Notes: generated by a model from the letters alone, not told the origin. A DNA stretch of 64,000 nucleotides from Zygnema cylindricum (GCA_037447655.1 JBBHKE010000745.1:141748-205747); one strand, 5' to 3'. Shown: positions 10,593 through 21,631, numbered from the stretch's first letter. Translations and numbers: made by a program.

Positions 10593-11158
10593 TGTTAAGT
10601 CAAAATTTGTAATCGGCCGTCGCGGTCTGTCGCGCGGCCGACTATTCTGTCTTTTTCAGTCTAAGTTGTAGTCGGCCGTCGCGGTCTGTCGCGCGGCTGA
10701 TTAATTTGTCATTACGCTAAGTTAGTGGTCACGAGTGGTTTTATTTAGTCGTGTAGTGGATTGTAGTTTTCTTGGATTCTTGGAGATTCAGTTTGACTAT
10801 GACCAGGTTATGTTTCGTTTGGTGTGTACGGTTAGTATGTATGTTTTGTCTTTAGTTAGTTTTGGTCGTACGTGTGAGTTGTGCCGGCAGTTATTTGTGT
10901 TTCGCTGTTGACACGTTTTGACTTGTACGCACTTAGTGCGCACTATATGATTTGGGTTTATTTGTAGTTTGAAGTAGTGACGTCACAGTAACTGTACTAT
11001 ATACTGCAGATTAGAGGGAGTAGGAAGTTAATCTTATATGGGAGAAAATGTCCGTGAAATATATTGGCTTTCGTGGACAGTTTTCTCTTGTCTGAATTTT
11101 TTTTTTGAATGCTTCCGCTGTAATCTTGCAGTCTGATTTTTTGTGTAAGATCCTTTCA
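10593..11158 (+). repeat. 3' LTR of copia 2, full length
   Basis: A 566-bp LTR beginning TGTTAAG and ending TTTCA before the ATAAA duplication. An AATAAA-like polyadenylation signal is formed across the end (TTTCAATAAAAATAAC). Compared with the 5' copy, the 250 or so bases after GTTTCGC are present only here. Confidence 0.85.
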
Positions 11159-11163
11159 ATAAA

Positions 11164-12025
11164 AATAACTATCCAAAAGAAGACAATGTATACACAATAA
11201 GATTGTATCAGAAACTAACAATTGGGCCCAAAAGACGTTTGAAATTCATCATGACGTTAAAACTTTCAAATCTAACATACACTCGAAAATATGTCTTTAT
11301 ACTTTCCATTTTGAATACAGGTTGACCATCAATTTGCCTTTCCCAACATCTCTTTACTTTTTTTACTTGGTGGGATTTTGAGACAAATTACACCTTTTAT
11401 TGTTATCAAAGTGAGTGAATTTTTAGCGTGCACTCTTGCCTGGACATTTAAACTGACAACTGGGATGTAAAGGTAAGATTGGAGGTCTCCAAAAGAAAAC
11501 TGAACACTAGTGTATAAAGAAAAGTTGGTTAAGTTGCTAAAGGGACGTGGATGCTAATAACAATAGGCGGTGTAGCTAACTATATGGAGAAAAAATATCA
11601 ACAGGGGTGAATCAATTAAACCAAAGAACTGTTTTTAACACACATGATCTTAGGATAATTGCAATTTGTTGACCTTAACAAGGCCCCAGATAGGCAACAC
11701 TATAAAAAAAATACAGAATCATTTGTGCATTGACCGATAACTTGAAACAGTAAAATTACAAAACATTCTTCTTATCAATCTTTTGATACAAAAAAGCTTT
11801 GAAGGACCACTCCACTTTCCACAAAAGATAGTCATTTTGTTGAAAATCAAAATACATAAAAAACCGAATCATTATTATTCCCGCTTAAAAAAAAAACATA
11901 ACCGGAGAAAACAGAAAAAAAGGTAAAAACGGGGTAAGAAAGGGAAGGACAACAACGCCAACAACAGCAACAACAATAGAAAAAGAAAGAAAGCAAAAAT
12001 ACACATATAAGTGCAAGATCGAAAG
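11164..12025. other. Non-coding; nothing recognised except a miniature-element end
   Basis: AT-rich with no gene. GCTAATAACAATAGGCGGTGTAG at about 11553-11574 resembles the right end of the TA-flanked miniature elements, without a detectable left partner. Confidence 0.4.
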
Positions 12026-12029
12026 AAAT

Positions 12030-12200
12030 TAGGTTGTTCTGTAGAGAACATATTTTTGTAACTGTTAGGTTTTTTCAAGTTGTTTTTTTGTCACGTTTTG
12101 TTTGGTAAGGTCAAATTTTTGTGCATCGTTTGTAATTGTGACATGTTTGCTATTTCTGTATTTTTCTCCATGGAGGGAACACTCCGGGACTTCACTGTAG
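12030..12200 (+). pseudogene. 5' relic of the F-box/LRR-like gene family
   Basis: The sequence matches the untranslated leader of the intact copies (AACTGTTAGGTTTTTTCAAG, then TTTGTGCATCGTTTG, then TTTCTCCATGGAGGGAACAC). The first codons at 12171 read MEGTLRD, as in the copy at 16994. The similarity then stops and no further family sequence follows. It is a short duplicated fragment carrying the leader and start codon only. Confidence 0.65.
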
Positions 12201-12289
12201 TTCACTTTTTGTAGATTATCAGTTATGTTGGGGTTATATTTAAACGTTGGATCTTTCCTTAGATGTTTCGTTTGATTTTTTTTTCTTCT

Positions 12290-12440
12290 TTGGGTGGTTT
12301 GGGTTTCACCTGCCATCATTCTGTATTTTCGTGCTTTTGCCTTGCTTTTCTTTTTTGTTTATAGTTTTTCAGTTTTGGCATTGCTACTTCCTTTTGTTCC
12401 CATGAACTCAGATGGCTTACCATCGCGCTTTTTAATAAAG
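12290..12440 (+). mobile_element. LINE 3' end fragment
   Basis: Ends with the tail shared by the other LINE copies in the window: TTTTTCAGTTTTGGCATTGC, then CTCAGATGGCTTACCATCGC and TTTTTAATAAAG. The coding region is absent, as expected for a strongly 5'-truncated insertion. Confidence 0.6.
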
Positions 12441-12449
12441 TTACAAGGC

Positions 12450-13930
12450 CGTTTACGTTAGTTATAACTTTGTCCTGATTAAATTGAAGTTATAAATCTT
12501 ATTTGTGGTATCTTGGCATTTAGTATTAGCACTAAAATGCAATGCAGGTTGTTGATATGGTTAAAGGTGGCGCATAATGTTAAGGGTATCAGTATCTTTT
12601 GGACAGTTAAACTTGTAGTTTAAATTAGGCTTTTCCAGCTTAATGGTCAAGCCAGGTAGTAGATGTATTAGTTTGGTGGTTAAACTTATGGCTTATGTAG
12701 GTACTACATTAACCATTTGGATGGTTAGGCTGCTGGTTAAAATGAGCATCATATGCTTCAGTTTTATGGTGAAACTAGGAAGTAACAAATACCAGATTGA
12801 TCGTTAAAAAGATGGTTATATGTGTCGGTTCGATGCTTAAACTACGTAGAACATGTATCAGTTTGATAAACAAACTGATGGTTAAACTAATGGTTAAACT
12901 GATAGTTAAAATAGGTAGCACATGTACCATTAACATGGTCAAACTACGTGACACATGTATCACTTTAATGTTTAAACTGATGTTTCAACAGCGTAGTACA
13001 TGTATCAGTTGAGTTATAGACCGTTGATCATCCATAAACACAATGATGCAGACGTGCGAGTGTACTTCCCATACAGAAGTTCATTTAATTCATTTAAATT
13101 ACGACATTCCTGCATAACACTTAAAAGTTGTTTCTCCACCATATAAAAACACAACACATATATCTTTGCATAAAGGCAAATTATAGAATTCACATCTAGG
13201 GAAAATTTCCGATAATAGACAATCTGAAATAGAAATGCACATAATTCCAATTTCTTAACTTGTATATGACGCTCATTACCGAGCGAAAGTGGACAAATTT
13301 AGGGTAAAATTAGTGAACCGGTAAAGGAAATGCAATACATGACCTACAGCATACTTGGAGGTTCCATTTTCTGTCTGTAAATTGGTTTCAAAAAAAAAAA
13401 AATGAAGGTAATTCACTAAATAGAACCAATTCATATGTCATCATACTGACGTGAACAATACATACACCATAAATTTTGTGGAATCTTTATGGACATGACA
13501 TCAACATTGAAGCCTTTCACAAACGTCATCCAGTGGAAAACACAAACAATAATTAATACCACTAAATCTGTACCAATAGATTTCTTGATGCTTTTTTATT
13601 GATGCCAATTTTTCGAAAACTTTTTAACCTTTTAACATCGTTACTATAAGAGCACTAATTCCGGTGTTACTGGCCAATCGTATGTGTACAAAATACTCCA
13701 TGACTACTTGCCGCAAAACTATGGAGTAAAAAAACTGCTAAATACAAAACTGTCGAGTAGAGTTCAAAACCATTGAGCAAAACAACAAATAAATTCCGGT
13801 GCTTTCAAGTTTGTATGAACAATTTAACATTTAATTTTGACGAGTAGAGCTCAAAACCATTGAGCAAAATTCTCGGCATTCTCGGCAGGATGAGGGAAGT
13901 CAACGATTTCCTAATAGAGGATTCCTCAAT
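12450..13930 (-). repeat. Segmental duplication flank of F-box copy A
   Basis: Read on the minus strand this follows the 3' end of the pseudogene at 13942 and matches the sequence after the intact gene at 22981 (about 23130-25330). Diagnostic blocks are CCAGTAACACCGGAATTAGTG, the GATGATCAACGGTCTATAAC block, and a run of degenerate 30-40-base units carrying TTAAAC, TGGTTAAAC and ACATGTATCAG. No gene is seen. It holds the unoccupied site for the hAT-like element found at 23989. Confidence 0.7.
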
Positions 13931-13941
13931 GACGAATCACC

Positions 13942-15247
13942 CTACCAAAAAAAATTAATCACATTTGGATAGATGTCTTCAATTCCTCTCAATTCGGTAA
14001 CATACTCTATGTACTCTTCAGACATTTCATCCTCCTCTTCGTGACCAAGAAAGAAAACACATCTAACCACATCGGGAAACAATTCTAAAATTCCCTTTAG
14101 ATTTTTGTAAAACGTTTTGTCCAAATCGAAGAGATGACGTGAAATTAAAATGTACTTCAATCTTAATTTCCGTAAATTAGGACAATCTCTCAACCATTGC
14201 CGTAACATGGGAACTACACCCCCCTGTAAAGGACGATAATTGAAAGTGATGGACTTCAGATTAGCCATTGGCCCCGGGCACGGAACAATACCATAACATT
14301 TAATTTTTGTGAGAGAGGATGAGTTGTACCTCATCAGATCGTGCAACATTTCTTTTTTCCGTCCCTCATTCAATGCCCTTTCCATGAACACTAGTTTCTT
14401 CAGCTTCGATGGAAACGAAGGACTAAAAGTGAATGTCGGTACACGAATATTAAGATGGTCGTCAAAATAGAACTCGGATAAGTCACTATCATCGCCAACG
14501 ACTATGTGAACCTTCAAATTCTCCATCCCAACATGAGGGCGGTTAGAGAAAACCAAGCGAAAAGATTCCAACTTGGGACAATTGATGCAGAGATCCCTAA
14601 AATTCGCATTAATATGTATGCGTGTCAAAGATTCCGTTTGCATGGACAAAGGGAGACGTCCGGGATGTCCGAGATCTTTATAAAAAAGAAACTCCAGTCT
14701 TGGAAAGAAATTCAGAAGAGTTTGAAGGTCTTCCGGTTCACCATACTCACACTTGTCCAAACAGATGCCACTCACTCTTTCAAAAGTAGAATTCGAAAGT
14801 ATTCCTGAATCATATCGACGAAAATTTGCAACCATACAAATTCATTATCGTTAAAGCTTCCATTTTCCTTAAAACATTGAAATGAGTGGATGTCAAATTG
14901 CAATTGAAAACAGCAAAATACTCGAGGCTTGTGCTTATCACTTTTGACCAATAGAGAAAAATTTCTACCGGAAGTTCACGCATGTCACCTCTATGAAATA
15001 ACAAAACTTTGACATGAGGAGTGAAATTAACAGCCTTGGTGATGACTTTTTCTAGGGTTTATCTACTCGTATTTTTTATATCGGATTCGATAATTTCCAG
15101 CATGTAGACCTGTTTGACTCCATCCCTAAAAGCTCTGGAGACAGCGGATAGGAGGATGAGATTGCAAAGCTGGCCATCCTGAGAAGACCGGAAGAGGATG
15201 AAGGACAAAATAGGAGTAGGCACAAGGTTCCAGAATGTTCCCTCTAT
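13942..15247 (-). pseudogene. F-box/LRR-like gene copy A, inactivated
   Basis: This reverse-strand copy aligns with the intact genes over its full length but has several lesions. The conserved start ATG-GAG-GGA reads ATA at 15247-15245, though an upstream in-frame ATG exists at 15301. An in-frame TAA lies at 15061-15059, where intact copies read AGAAAA-type codons. Near 14820 a net 5-base loss after the TGCAAATTTTCGTCG segment shifts the frame. After it, family sequence resumes (SGILSNSTFERVSGICLD) and runs to the normal end at 13942. The F-box-like start (TPILSFILFRSSQDGQLCNL) and LRR-like body remain readable. Three independent lesions make function very unlikely. Confidence 0.85.
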
Positions 15248-15542
15248 GGGAAAAATATAGATACAGAAGCCACGTGACGTGACAAGTGACAAACGATACA
15301 CAAAAATTTGACCTAATCAAACGAAACTCGACAAAAAGACAGCTTGAAAAAACCTAATAGTTTCAAAATAATGGTCTACAAGAGAACCTTTTCTCATTAG
15401 AGCTTGCAGCTAGAGGTGAAGTGAGGAAGGAAAAAAAAAATGTTCTAGATTACTCAAAAAGACGAAATGTAAGGAAGGAAGTGACTGCTGCAACTGCAAA
15501 GAGCTGCAAATGACACACTGGAGAATCTTTTTTTTTTTATTA

Positions 15543-15548
15543 TTTATA
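15543..15548 (-). promoter_or_regulatory. Possible TATA box of copy A
   Basis: On the minus strand the sequence reads TCAAAATGTATAAATA, matching TATAAA-containing segments at the same relative place upstream of copies C and D. Conservation among paralogues is suggestive, but all share ancestry. Confidence 0.35.
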
Positions 15549-15849
15549 CATTTTGACAATATTTCTAACAAAAGCAACGCGTGACATTGACCGTCGGATG
15601 GACGTGCACGATTTAACTTAAGCATTTTGACTGGATATTTATTAAGACTATGCGTATGCATTGACCGCCAGGTGGAAGTGTGCATTGGTTCACATGAAAA
15701 AGCTCGTTACAGTCGATGATGTACACGTGGCAAAGGCCACGTGCCTTCGGACGAGGTGGATGCAAAATCCACCAAAAGCGAGGAGAAAATCTTCCACGTA
15801 AGATAATCTTTGACGCTCCCTTCGAGATCCATCGACCTTCGTGGAAGGG

Positions 15850-16720
15850 ATTTTTCATTTTTGTAGTGTTGTCTAATGTCTATCGAGAGCCTTTGTAGTT
15901 TTGTGTATCGAGTGCCTTTTTCCGATATCCGATATGTGTCTTTAGTTTGACCAACAAATTAATCGATATATTGCATTGGTACAGAGGACGCAATCGGATT
16001 CCCGAATCCGTACACGACCGTTACCCCACCGCCCGCGTCTGATCCGGAACGCATTCGGGTGCCAAGTTTTGGAGGTCGGTCGGATTCGGGCGGGTGATTC
16101 ACAAAAAGGAAAAAAAACTGGTACGGTCGGTTAAGCAAAAAACGGAAAAAAATGAAGGTTTTGTACTTTCGATACTATCCAGCATTATTGGCTGTACTCT
16201 TGGTATTGTGGAAAAACACAAAAAACTTGAAAATTGTTGTGCCTATGGAAGGTACAGTACTTACAGTACTGTAGTACTGTACCGCAACTGCATCAACGAA
16301 AGGCACAGTACTGAGTACATTAGAGTACTGTACTTGCGCTAACGAACGATTTTTCGTACACGTACAATTGTCCTGTACGGCGCCATCTGTATTTTAACCA
16401 GGGTGGACATCCTGTCAGTCTACTTATTTCTCATTTTACCCTTTTAATAGTTTTTAACACCACGCTCTTCAGATCTGTAGCCTTTCTTTTTTTCAGTTCG
16501 TAAAGCATAATCAGACATAGTGTTGCTCTTGTGCCAAAATTCGATGTAGAGTTTTTTAACTGTACTGTAGTTATTAGCTTTTTCCAGAGTGTTATTTGCA
16601 GCAGTCTGTAGCAGTCACTTCCTTCCTGACAGTTTGTCTGTTAGAGTAATCCTTTTCGGTGTCTTTCTTTCTTTCTTTTTTCAATACATCTATAACTGCA
16701 AGATCTTATAAGAAAAGGTT
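15850..16720. other. Intergenic repeats; empty site for M1 and M2
   Basis: Positions 15975-16120 are a relic of the CAGAGGTCGC hAT-like family (compare the reverse complement of 20600-20680). Positions 16240-16490 are the uninterrupted copy of the GTAC-rich repeat that carries the M1 and M2 elements at 2713-3442. No gene is visible. Confidence 0.5.
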
Positions 16721-16724
16721 TTTC

Positions 16725-16993
16725 TGTGGAGATTTTTTTTGTAACTGTTAGGTTTTTACAAGCTGTAATTTTGTTGAATTTTGTTTGATTAGGTCAATTT
16801 TTTGTGCATCGTTTGTCACTGTCACTTGTCTGCTATTTCTGTTTTTTCTCCATGGTTATTATTCTGAAATTGTTAGGTTTTTTCAAGCTGTTATTTTATC
16901 GATTTCTGTTTGATTAGGGCAAAGTCTTTTGTATCCTTTGCGACTGTCACGTCACTTGTCACGTCACGTGTCTCCTGTATCTATTTTTTCTTC
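16725..16993 (+). repeat. Duplicated untranslated leader of copy B
   Basis: The leader block AACTGTTAGGTTTTT followed by CAAGCTG, TTAGG(T)CAA and TTTGTGCATCG or TTTGTATCC occurs twice, at about 16743-16855 and 16869-16993. The first unit ends with its own CTCCATGGTT but no open frame. Only the second leads into the gene. Confidence 0.6.
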
Positions 16994-18379
16994 ATGGAGG
17001 GAACACTCTGGGACTATCTACCTACTCCGATTTTTTCCGATATCCTCCTCCGGTCTTCTCAGGATGGTCAGCTTCGCAATCTCATCCTCCTATCCGCTGT
17101 TTCCAAAACCTTTAGGGATGGAGTCAAACAGGTCTCCAAGCTGGAAATTATCGAATCCGATATTAAAAGAACGGGTAGGAAAAACCGCGAAAAGGTCATA
17201 ACCATGGCTGTTAACTTCACTCCCCACGTCAAAGTTTTGTCTTTTCATAGAGGTTACATGCGTGATATTCCAGTGGCAGTTTTTCTCTATTGGTCGAAAG
17301 TGGTAAGCGCAAGCCTCGAGCGTTTCGACGTTTTCAATTGCAATTTGACATCCACTCATTTCAATGTTTTAAGGAAAATGGAAGCCTTAACGACACTGAA
17401 TTTGTATGGTTGCAAATTTTCGCCGAACGAGAAAATACTTTCGAATTCTACTCTTGAAAGAGTTAGAGACATATATTTGGACAAGTTTGAGTATGACAAA
17501 CCAGAAGACCTTCAAACTCTTGTGAATTTTTTTCCAAGACTGAAGAAATTTGTCTATGAAGATGATAGATTTTCTAAACGTCTCCCTTTGTCCATTCAAA
17601 CAGAATCTTTGACACACATAGATATTTATGCGATTTTTAGTGAGCTTTACATTAATTGTCCCAATTTGGAATCTTTTAAATTGGTTATCGCTGACTACCC
17701 TCATCCTGCCCAGTATTTTGCTTACAGTTACGAGAATTTAGTCGAGAATTTGAAGGTTCATATAGTCGTTGGCGAGGATAGTGACTTATCCGAGTTCTAT
17801 TTTGACGACGATCTTACAAATATTCATGTACCAACATTCACTTTTAGTCCTTCGTTTCCATCGAAGTTGAAGAAACTCATATTCATGGAAAGGGGAGAGG
17901 ATGAGGGACGGAATAAAGAAACCTTGCACGATTTAATGAGGTACAACTCTTCCTCTCTCACAAAAATTAAATGCTTTGGAATTGTTCCATGTCCGGTGCC
18001 AATGGCTAATCTGAAGTCCGCCAGTTTCAATTATCGTCCTTTTCAGAGGGATATCGTCCCCATGGTACGGCAATGGTTGAGAGATTGTCCTAATTTACGG
18101 AAATTAAAATTGAAGGACATTTACCTGTCACCTACTTTCTTTGGAGTGAACAGACAGTATTTTGAAGGTCTAAAAGAATTTCAAGAATTGTTTCCAAGTG
18201 TAGTTAGATGTGTTTTCATTCTTGATCGCGAAGAGGATGAAGAGGATGAAAAGTATGAAGAGTACAAAGAGTATATCGATGAATTGAAACGATTCCGAGA
18301 CATGTATCCAAATGTGATTAAATGTTTTTCGCGGACTGAGGAGAAAAAAGAAGGATCGTCGGAACCGGAGATGTTTTAA
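16994..18379 (+). CDS. F-box/LRR-like protein, copy B
   Basis: A single-exon gene of 461 residues. The ATG at 16994 (MEGTLWDYLP) is chosen over the in-frame 16910 ATG because it is the start shared by all copies and the upstream part is conserved leader DNA. Residues 8-45 (LPTPIFSDILLRSSQDGQLRNLILLS in part) have the spacing of an F-box, the segment that binds SKP1 in SCF ubiquitin ligases. The remainder has repeated leucine and NCPNLES/DCPNLRKLKL patterns resembling irregular leucine-rich repeats, typical of substrate-binding regions. The C-terminus is acidic (EEDEEDEKYEEY) and longer than in the other copies. The function is inferred only from this layout. The frame is intact, suggesting selection or recent origin. 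Confidence 0.75.
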   Translation: MEGTLWDYLPTPIFSDILLRSSQDGQLRNLILLSAVSKTFRDGVKQVSKLEIIESDIKRTGRKNREKVITMAVNFTPHVKVLSFHRGYMRDIPVAVFLYWSKVVSASLERFDVFNCNLTSTHFNVLRKMEALTTLNLYGCKFSPNEKILSNSTLERVRDIYLDKFEYDKPEDLQTLVNFFPRLKKFVYEDDRFSKRLPLSIQTESLTHIDIYAIFSELYINCPNLESFKLVIADYPHPAQYFAYSYENLVENLKVHIVVGEDSDLSEFYFDDDLTNIHVPTFTFSPSFPSKLKKLIFMERGEDEGRNKETLHDLMRYNSSSLTKIKCFGIVPCPVPMANLKSASFNYRPFQRDIVPMVRQWLRDCPNLRKLKLKDIYLSPTFFGVNRQYFEGLKEFQELFPSVVRCVFILDREEDEEDEKYEEYKEYIDELKRFRDMYPNVIKCFSRTEEKKEGSSEPEMF

Positions 18380-19421
18380 GATAGGACTTCCCTTGTGTTG
18401 TAAATCCTCTCACTATGTGTTTAGTGTATTTTTTTGTTGTTTCTCTATTTTTCTACCGGAATTGCATTAATCTGGCAATGTTATTATTAGACTGCTCTTC
18501 TGTTTTTTTTTAACTTGGCAAAACCGTTTACCATTTATTTATAGAAGAATTCAGTGCATTTGTTTTCATTGTCATGTAAGATATAAGTGAAGGAGACAAA
18601 AGACCCGATCCTTAAGGAGGAAGACTTAAACAAGATTGGAGAGAAATAGACATGATGTTTTGTAGGTATTCATTGGCAATTGAGCTTGTACTAAGTAATT
18701 TTTTATTAATGCAAGTTTCGACAAAAACTGTTGTTTATTGATTGCTGTTTGTGACAATGGTAAAGTCTCTTTTCCAATATATGCCATATATACCTCGTTC
18801 TTCATGTAGAAAAATGTGAAATTGTAGTAATGATGTTATGGTTTATGTCCATTGTTTTTAAGCGAAAATGATGGTTCCACAAACTTCAAACAACATGCTA
18901 TCGTATTTCTCTTGTTTTAATGTGGCGATGTTTCAATGTGAGGATGTTTATGTTTTAATGCGAGGATATGTCAATCATGATGTCAATAATTGAGTGTATG
19001 AATGTTTAGATTTGTGTGTTAGATTCTTTGAAATCTTTGCAAGATTTTCGGATCTAGGTGGTGACTTTCAGGATTGTGCATTAGGGATGTTTTGCATGTA
19101 GGACAAAAACGATGTATCGCAAGTGCTTGAATGTAATGATATCATCATGGAGGATTTGTTTGTTTGGGAAATATGATGTTAAGATAATGACGACTATATT
19201 GCATTTGGATTGGTACAATTAGAATTGGAATCGATGGGCAACATCTTGAGCTTTAACCTCTTTCTTAAAGAATTTCATAGGATACGTCTTTGTGATATCT
19301 CGGATATAAATACTCGTTGCTCAACATTGATCCTTTTCAAAGGATTTCATAGAAGACTCCTTTGCTACACGGGCTTTCGTCCTCTTGGGACAATTCACAA
19401 GGGAAGGAGTTCAACATACAC
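18380..19421. other. Intergenic sequence downstream of copy B
   Basis: AT-rich. The first 150 bases can serve as the 3' untranslated region. No gene, RNA or repeat was recognised. Unlike copies C and D, the shared downstream block is absent here. Confidence 0.4.
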
Positions 19422-19641
19422 TACACCGCTAGTCGTTATTAGGTTGTGCTTTTTTTCGCCTCTTAAAACATCTTTTTTCCGTGCACAATTTATTGGATTG
19501 TCAATTGGAGGCCCCCAGTAGGAAAATAAGAATCTTGCCTTCCAATAACAACCATCGGATCGACAATAAAGAAGTGTGCACGGAGAAAAGATGTTTTAAG
19601 TGGCGAAAAAAGCTTCAATGCTAATAACGATTAACGGTGTA
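19422..19641. mobile_element. Miniature element M3, long inverted repeats, copy 1
   Basis: The ends form an inverted repeat of about 65 bases: TACACCGCTAGTCGTTATTA then TTTTTTCGCC, CTTAAAACATC, CCGTGCAC on the left, mirrored by GTGCACGG, GATGTTTTAAG, GGCGAAAAAA and CGGTGTA on the right. About 220 bp in all, non-coding, bounded by TA like M1 and M2. Confidence 0.75.
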
Positions 19642-20039
19642 GTAAAGAAGCAAAAGCAAGAGAAAAGGACAAGGAATAGGTGAGCTTGATGGAGAGAAGG
19701 AGAGGTGAGAAGTGAGACGAACATAACTGATTATCGACAACTTTATATATATTGGAAGTAAGAGAGCATGTGGGATATACTTGTACATATAACTTGTTTA
19801 AAACTAGAATAGCAACGTCCATAAAGAATCTTTCGAGCCACTATATGAATTTCACAAGTGTTTTTAGTCCTTGAGAAACTCTTCGGGTTCTCGATTGCTA
19901 TACATGATTAACGATTATGAAGATTCGTTTTGACTCCAATTTCAATCAGTACAAACTTATAAATAAGGTAAACGCCATTGTAGGTTTCTCCTCAAACTTT
20001 ATAACATGAATCCTAATAGCCACCCCCACCGGCCACCAG

Positions 20040-20238
20040 GGGGGGGGGCTTCATAATTTTTTTTGACCTAACGTCAACTTCAATATATCGCAGTAAAAAT
20101 ATATCGAATTATTGGCTAATATATCGCTTAAATATCACAATGCTGAGCTTCTCGATATATCGAAGCGATATATCGATTACCGGGAAATCAAAATTAAGTA
20201 CATATCGAATATCGGCATGGAGCCTTCGATACACAGCC
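20040..20238. repeat. ATATATCG-rich repeat
   Basis: Dense in ATATATCG and CGATATAT words, resembling 49975-50075 and the ends of the elements at 30606-32027. It lies beside the hAT-like element that starts at 20247. Probably the remains of another element. Confidence 0.45.
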
Positions 20239-20246
20239 CTAAAAAC

Positions 20247-20675
20247 CAGAGGTCGCAAATGTCAAAATTTAAGAGACCCGAATCCTACATTTTGTTTTTT
20301 TCAAAATTTGAACACCCTAAATCCGACTGCGTTGTTGCACAATACTAAATTGTTACCGGGTACCCGATAAGCGTTTACGAAAAAAAAAGTCAACCAAAAC
20401 TCACTTTCTCCCGACTACCCGTACCCGCCCGTACCCGAAAATATGTAAAAAATTAATGGTACATCTCCCACATACCTTCCACAATACCAAGAGTATAAAG
20501 TACAATAATGTTGTATAGTATGGATGTACCTGCGAAACCTTCAATTATTTTCGTTTTTTGCTTACCCGGCCATACCCGATTTGTTTTTTTTTTTTTTTTG
20601 GAATCCGTTCCTAATCCGACGCGGGCGGGTGAGGACGGATCGGGTACGGATTCGGGTACCCGATTGCGACCTCTG
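20247..20675. mobile_element. hAT-like non-autonomous element, CAGAGGTCGC family, copy 1
   Basis: Begins CAGAGGTCGCAAATGTCAAA and ends ATTGCGACCTCTG. The flanking 8-mers are CTAAAAAC (20239-20246) and CTAAATAC (20676-20683), seven of eight identical, the duplication length of hAT elements. It is 429 bp, rich in CCGTACCCG-like words, with no transposase. A second copy lies at 50129-50587. Confidence 0.65.
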
Positions 20676-20683
20676 CTAAATAC

Positions 20684-21015
20684 CCTCACACACGCGAACC
20701 AACAAGTACCCAACAAGTACGTTAAGGAGACGATGTTACAAAAGAAGGCGCACGAACCAATCACATAAAAGTATACACGAAACTACGTAATGTACGCGGT
20801 TCTAAGCCGTACAAATTCAAAATATAATGCCTGCAAACCAAAATCGAACTAAACTATAACAATAACAGGGATCATAAAACATGCTAACTTACATTTTAAA
20901 TTACGGCGCTCAACATAACGGAGACGTCGTTTCACAATGAATCAAACACTTCCATCTGGCAGTCAATATTTACGCGTAATCTCGATAAATATCCCGGTTC
21001 AAAATGTTTTAATAG
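20684..21015. other. Non-coding intergenic sequence
   Basis: No gene or repeat recognised other than scattered GTAC motifs. Confidence 0.4.
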
Positions 21016-21236
21016 TACACCGCGAATCGTTTTAAGCGTCTAAGGTTTTTTTCGCCACTTAAAACATATTTTCTCCGTACACACCTGTTGGATTTTCAAT
21101 TTGAGACCGCCAATTGGAAGCTAAGAATGTTACCCTTCAATCGCAACCGTCGGATCCAAAATCCGACAGGTGTGTACGGAGAAAAAATGTATGAAGTGGC
21201 GAAAAAAACTTTGACGCTAATAAGGATTCGCGGTGT
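21016..21236. mobile_element. Miniature element M3, copy 2
   Basis: Same architecture as 19422-19641. Left end TACACCGCGAATCGTTTTAA with TTTTTCGCCACTTAAAACAT; right end ATGAAGTGGCGAAAAAAACT with GGATTCGCGGTGTG. Also about 221 bp. The interior carries a further hairpin around CGTCGGATCCAAAATCCGAC. Confidence 0.75.
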
Positions 21237-21295
21237 GCACGTCCATCCGACGGTCAATGTAAGCGCGTTGTTTTGTTAGATATCTAGTCAAAATG

Positions 21296-21301
21296 TATAA
21301 A
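21296..21301 (+). promoter_or_regulatory. Possible TATA box of copy C
   Basis: TATAAA within GTCAAAATGTATAAACAAA, conserved in place upstream of copies A and D. It lies 336 bases before the ATG, implying a long leader. Confidence 0.4.
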
Positions 21302-21341
21302 CAAAAAATGAAATATTTTTCAGAGTGTTATTCGCAGCTCC

Positions 21342-21386
21342 CCAAACCCTCACAAACCCTAACAAGCCCTAACAAACCCTAAAAAT
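21342..21386 (+). promoter_or_regulatory. Telo-box-like cluster in the copy C leader
   Basis: Four units of the type AAACCCTCAC, AAACCCTAAC, AAGCCCTAAC, AAACCCTAAA sit between the putative TATA box and the ATG. The equivalent sequence before copy D lacks them. AAACCCTA is the plant telomere unit and is also a known promoter element in plants. Whether this cluster is regulatory or only a tiny interstitial telomeric insertion is unknown. Confidence 0.5.
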
Positions 21387-21631
21387 GTCTGCAGCAGTCA
21401 GTTCCTTCTTAGTACTTTATCTTTTAGAGTAATCTATTACAATTTTCTTTTCCTTTTTCACTGCACCTCCAACTGCAAGCTCTAGTGAAAAAAGGTTCTC
21501 TTGTTGACTGTTATTTCGAAACTGTTAGGTTTTTTTAAGCAATTTTTTTGTCGAGTTTGTCTGACAGGTTAGAGTTTTGTGTATCCTTTGCTACTGTCAC
21601 GTCACTTGTCTTCTGTATCTGTATTTTCCTC

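Larger units (their letters stand above)
5085..11158 (+). mobile_element. Ty1/copia retrotransposon 2, with ATAAA target duplication
   Basis: Both ends start or finish with the same LTR family (TGTTAAGTC... at 5085 and 10593). The host 5-mer ATAAA occurs at 5080-5084 and again at 11159-11163, a perfect target-site duplication. Order inside is partial gag, protease, integrase, reverse transcriptase, RNase H, polypurine tract (GAGAGGGGGA, about 10581-10590), 3' LTR, as expected for copia. Three defects make it non-autonomous: the 5' LTR joins gag directly, the pol frame has three stops, and about 1.1 kb of foreign DNA interrupts it at 7946-9082. The copy must have been mobile before these lesions or have been mobilised in trans. 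Confidence 0.9.

Noticed and set aside
16910-16993. Longer N-terminus for F-box copy B (and 21548 for copy C)
   Set aside because: The segment is leader DNA shared with copies A and D, where it is not in frame with the start; all copies share the MEGT/MERT start.
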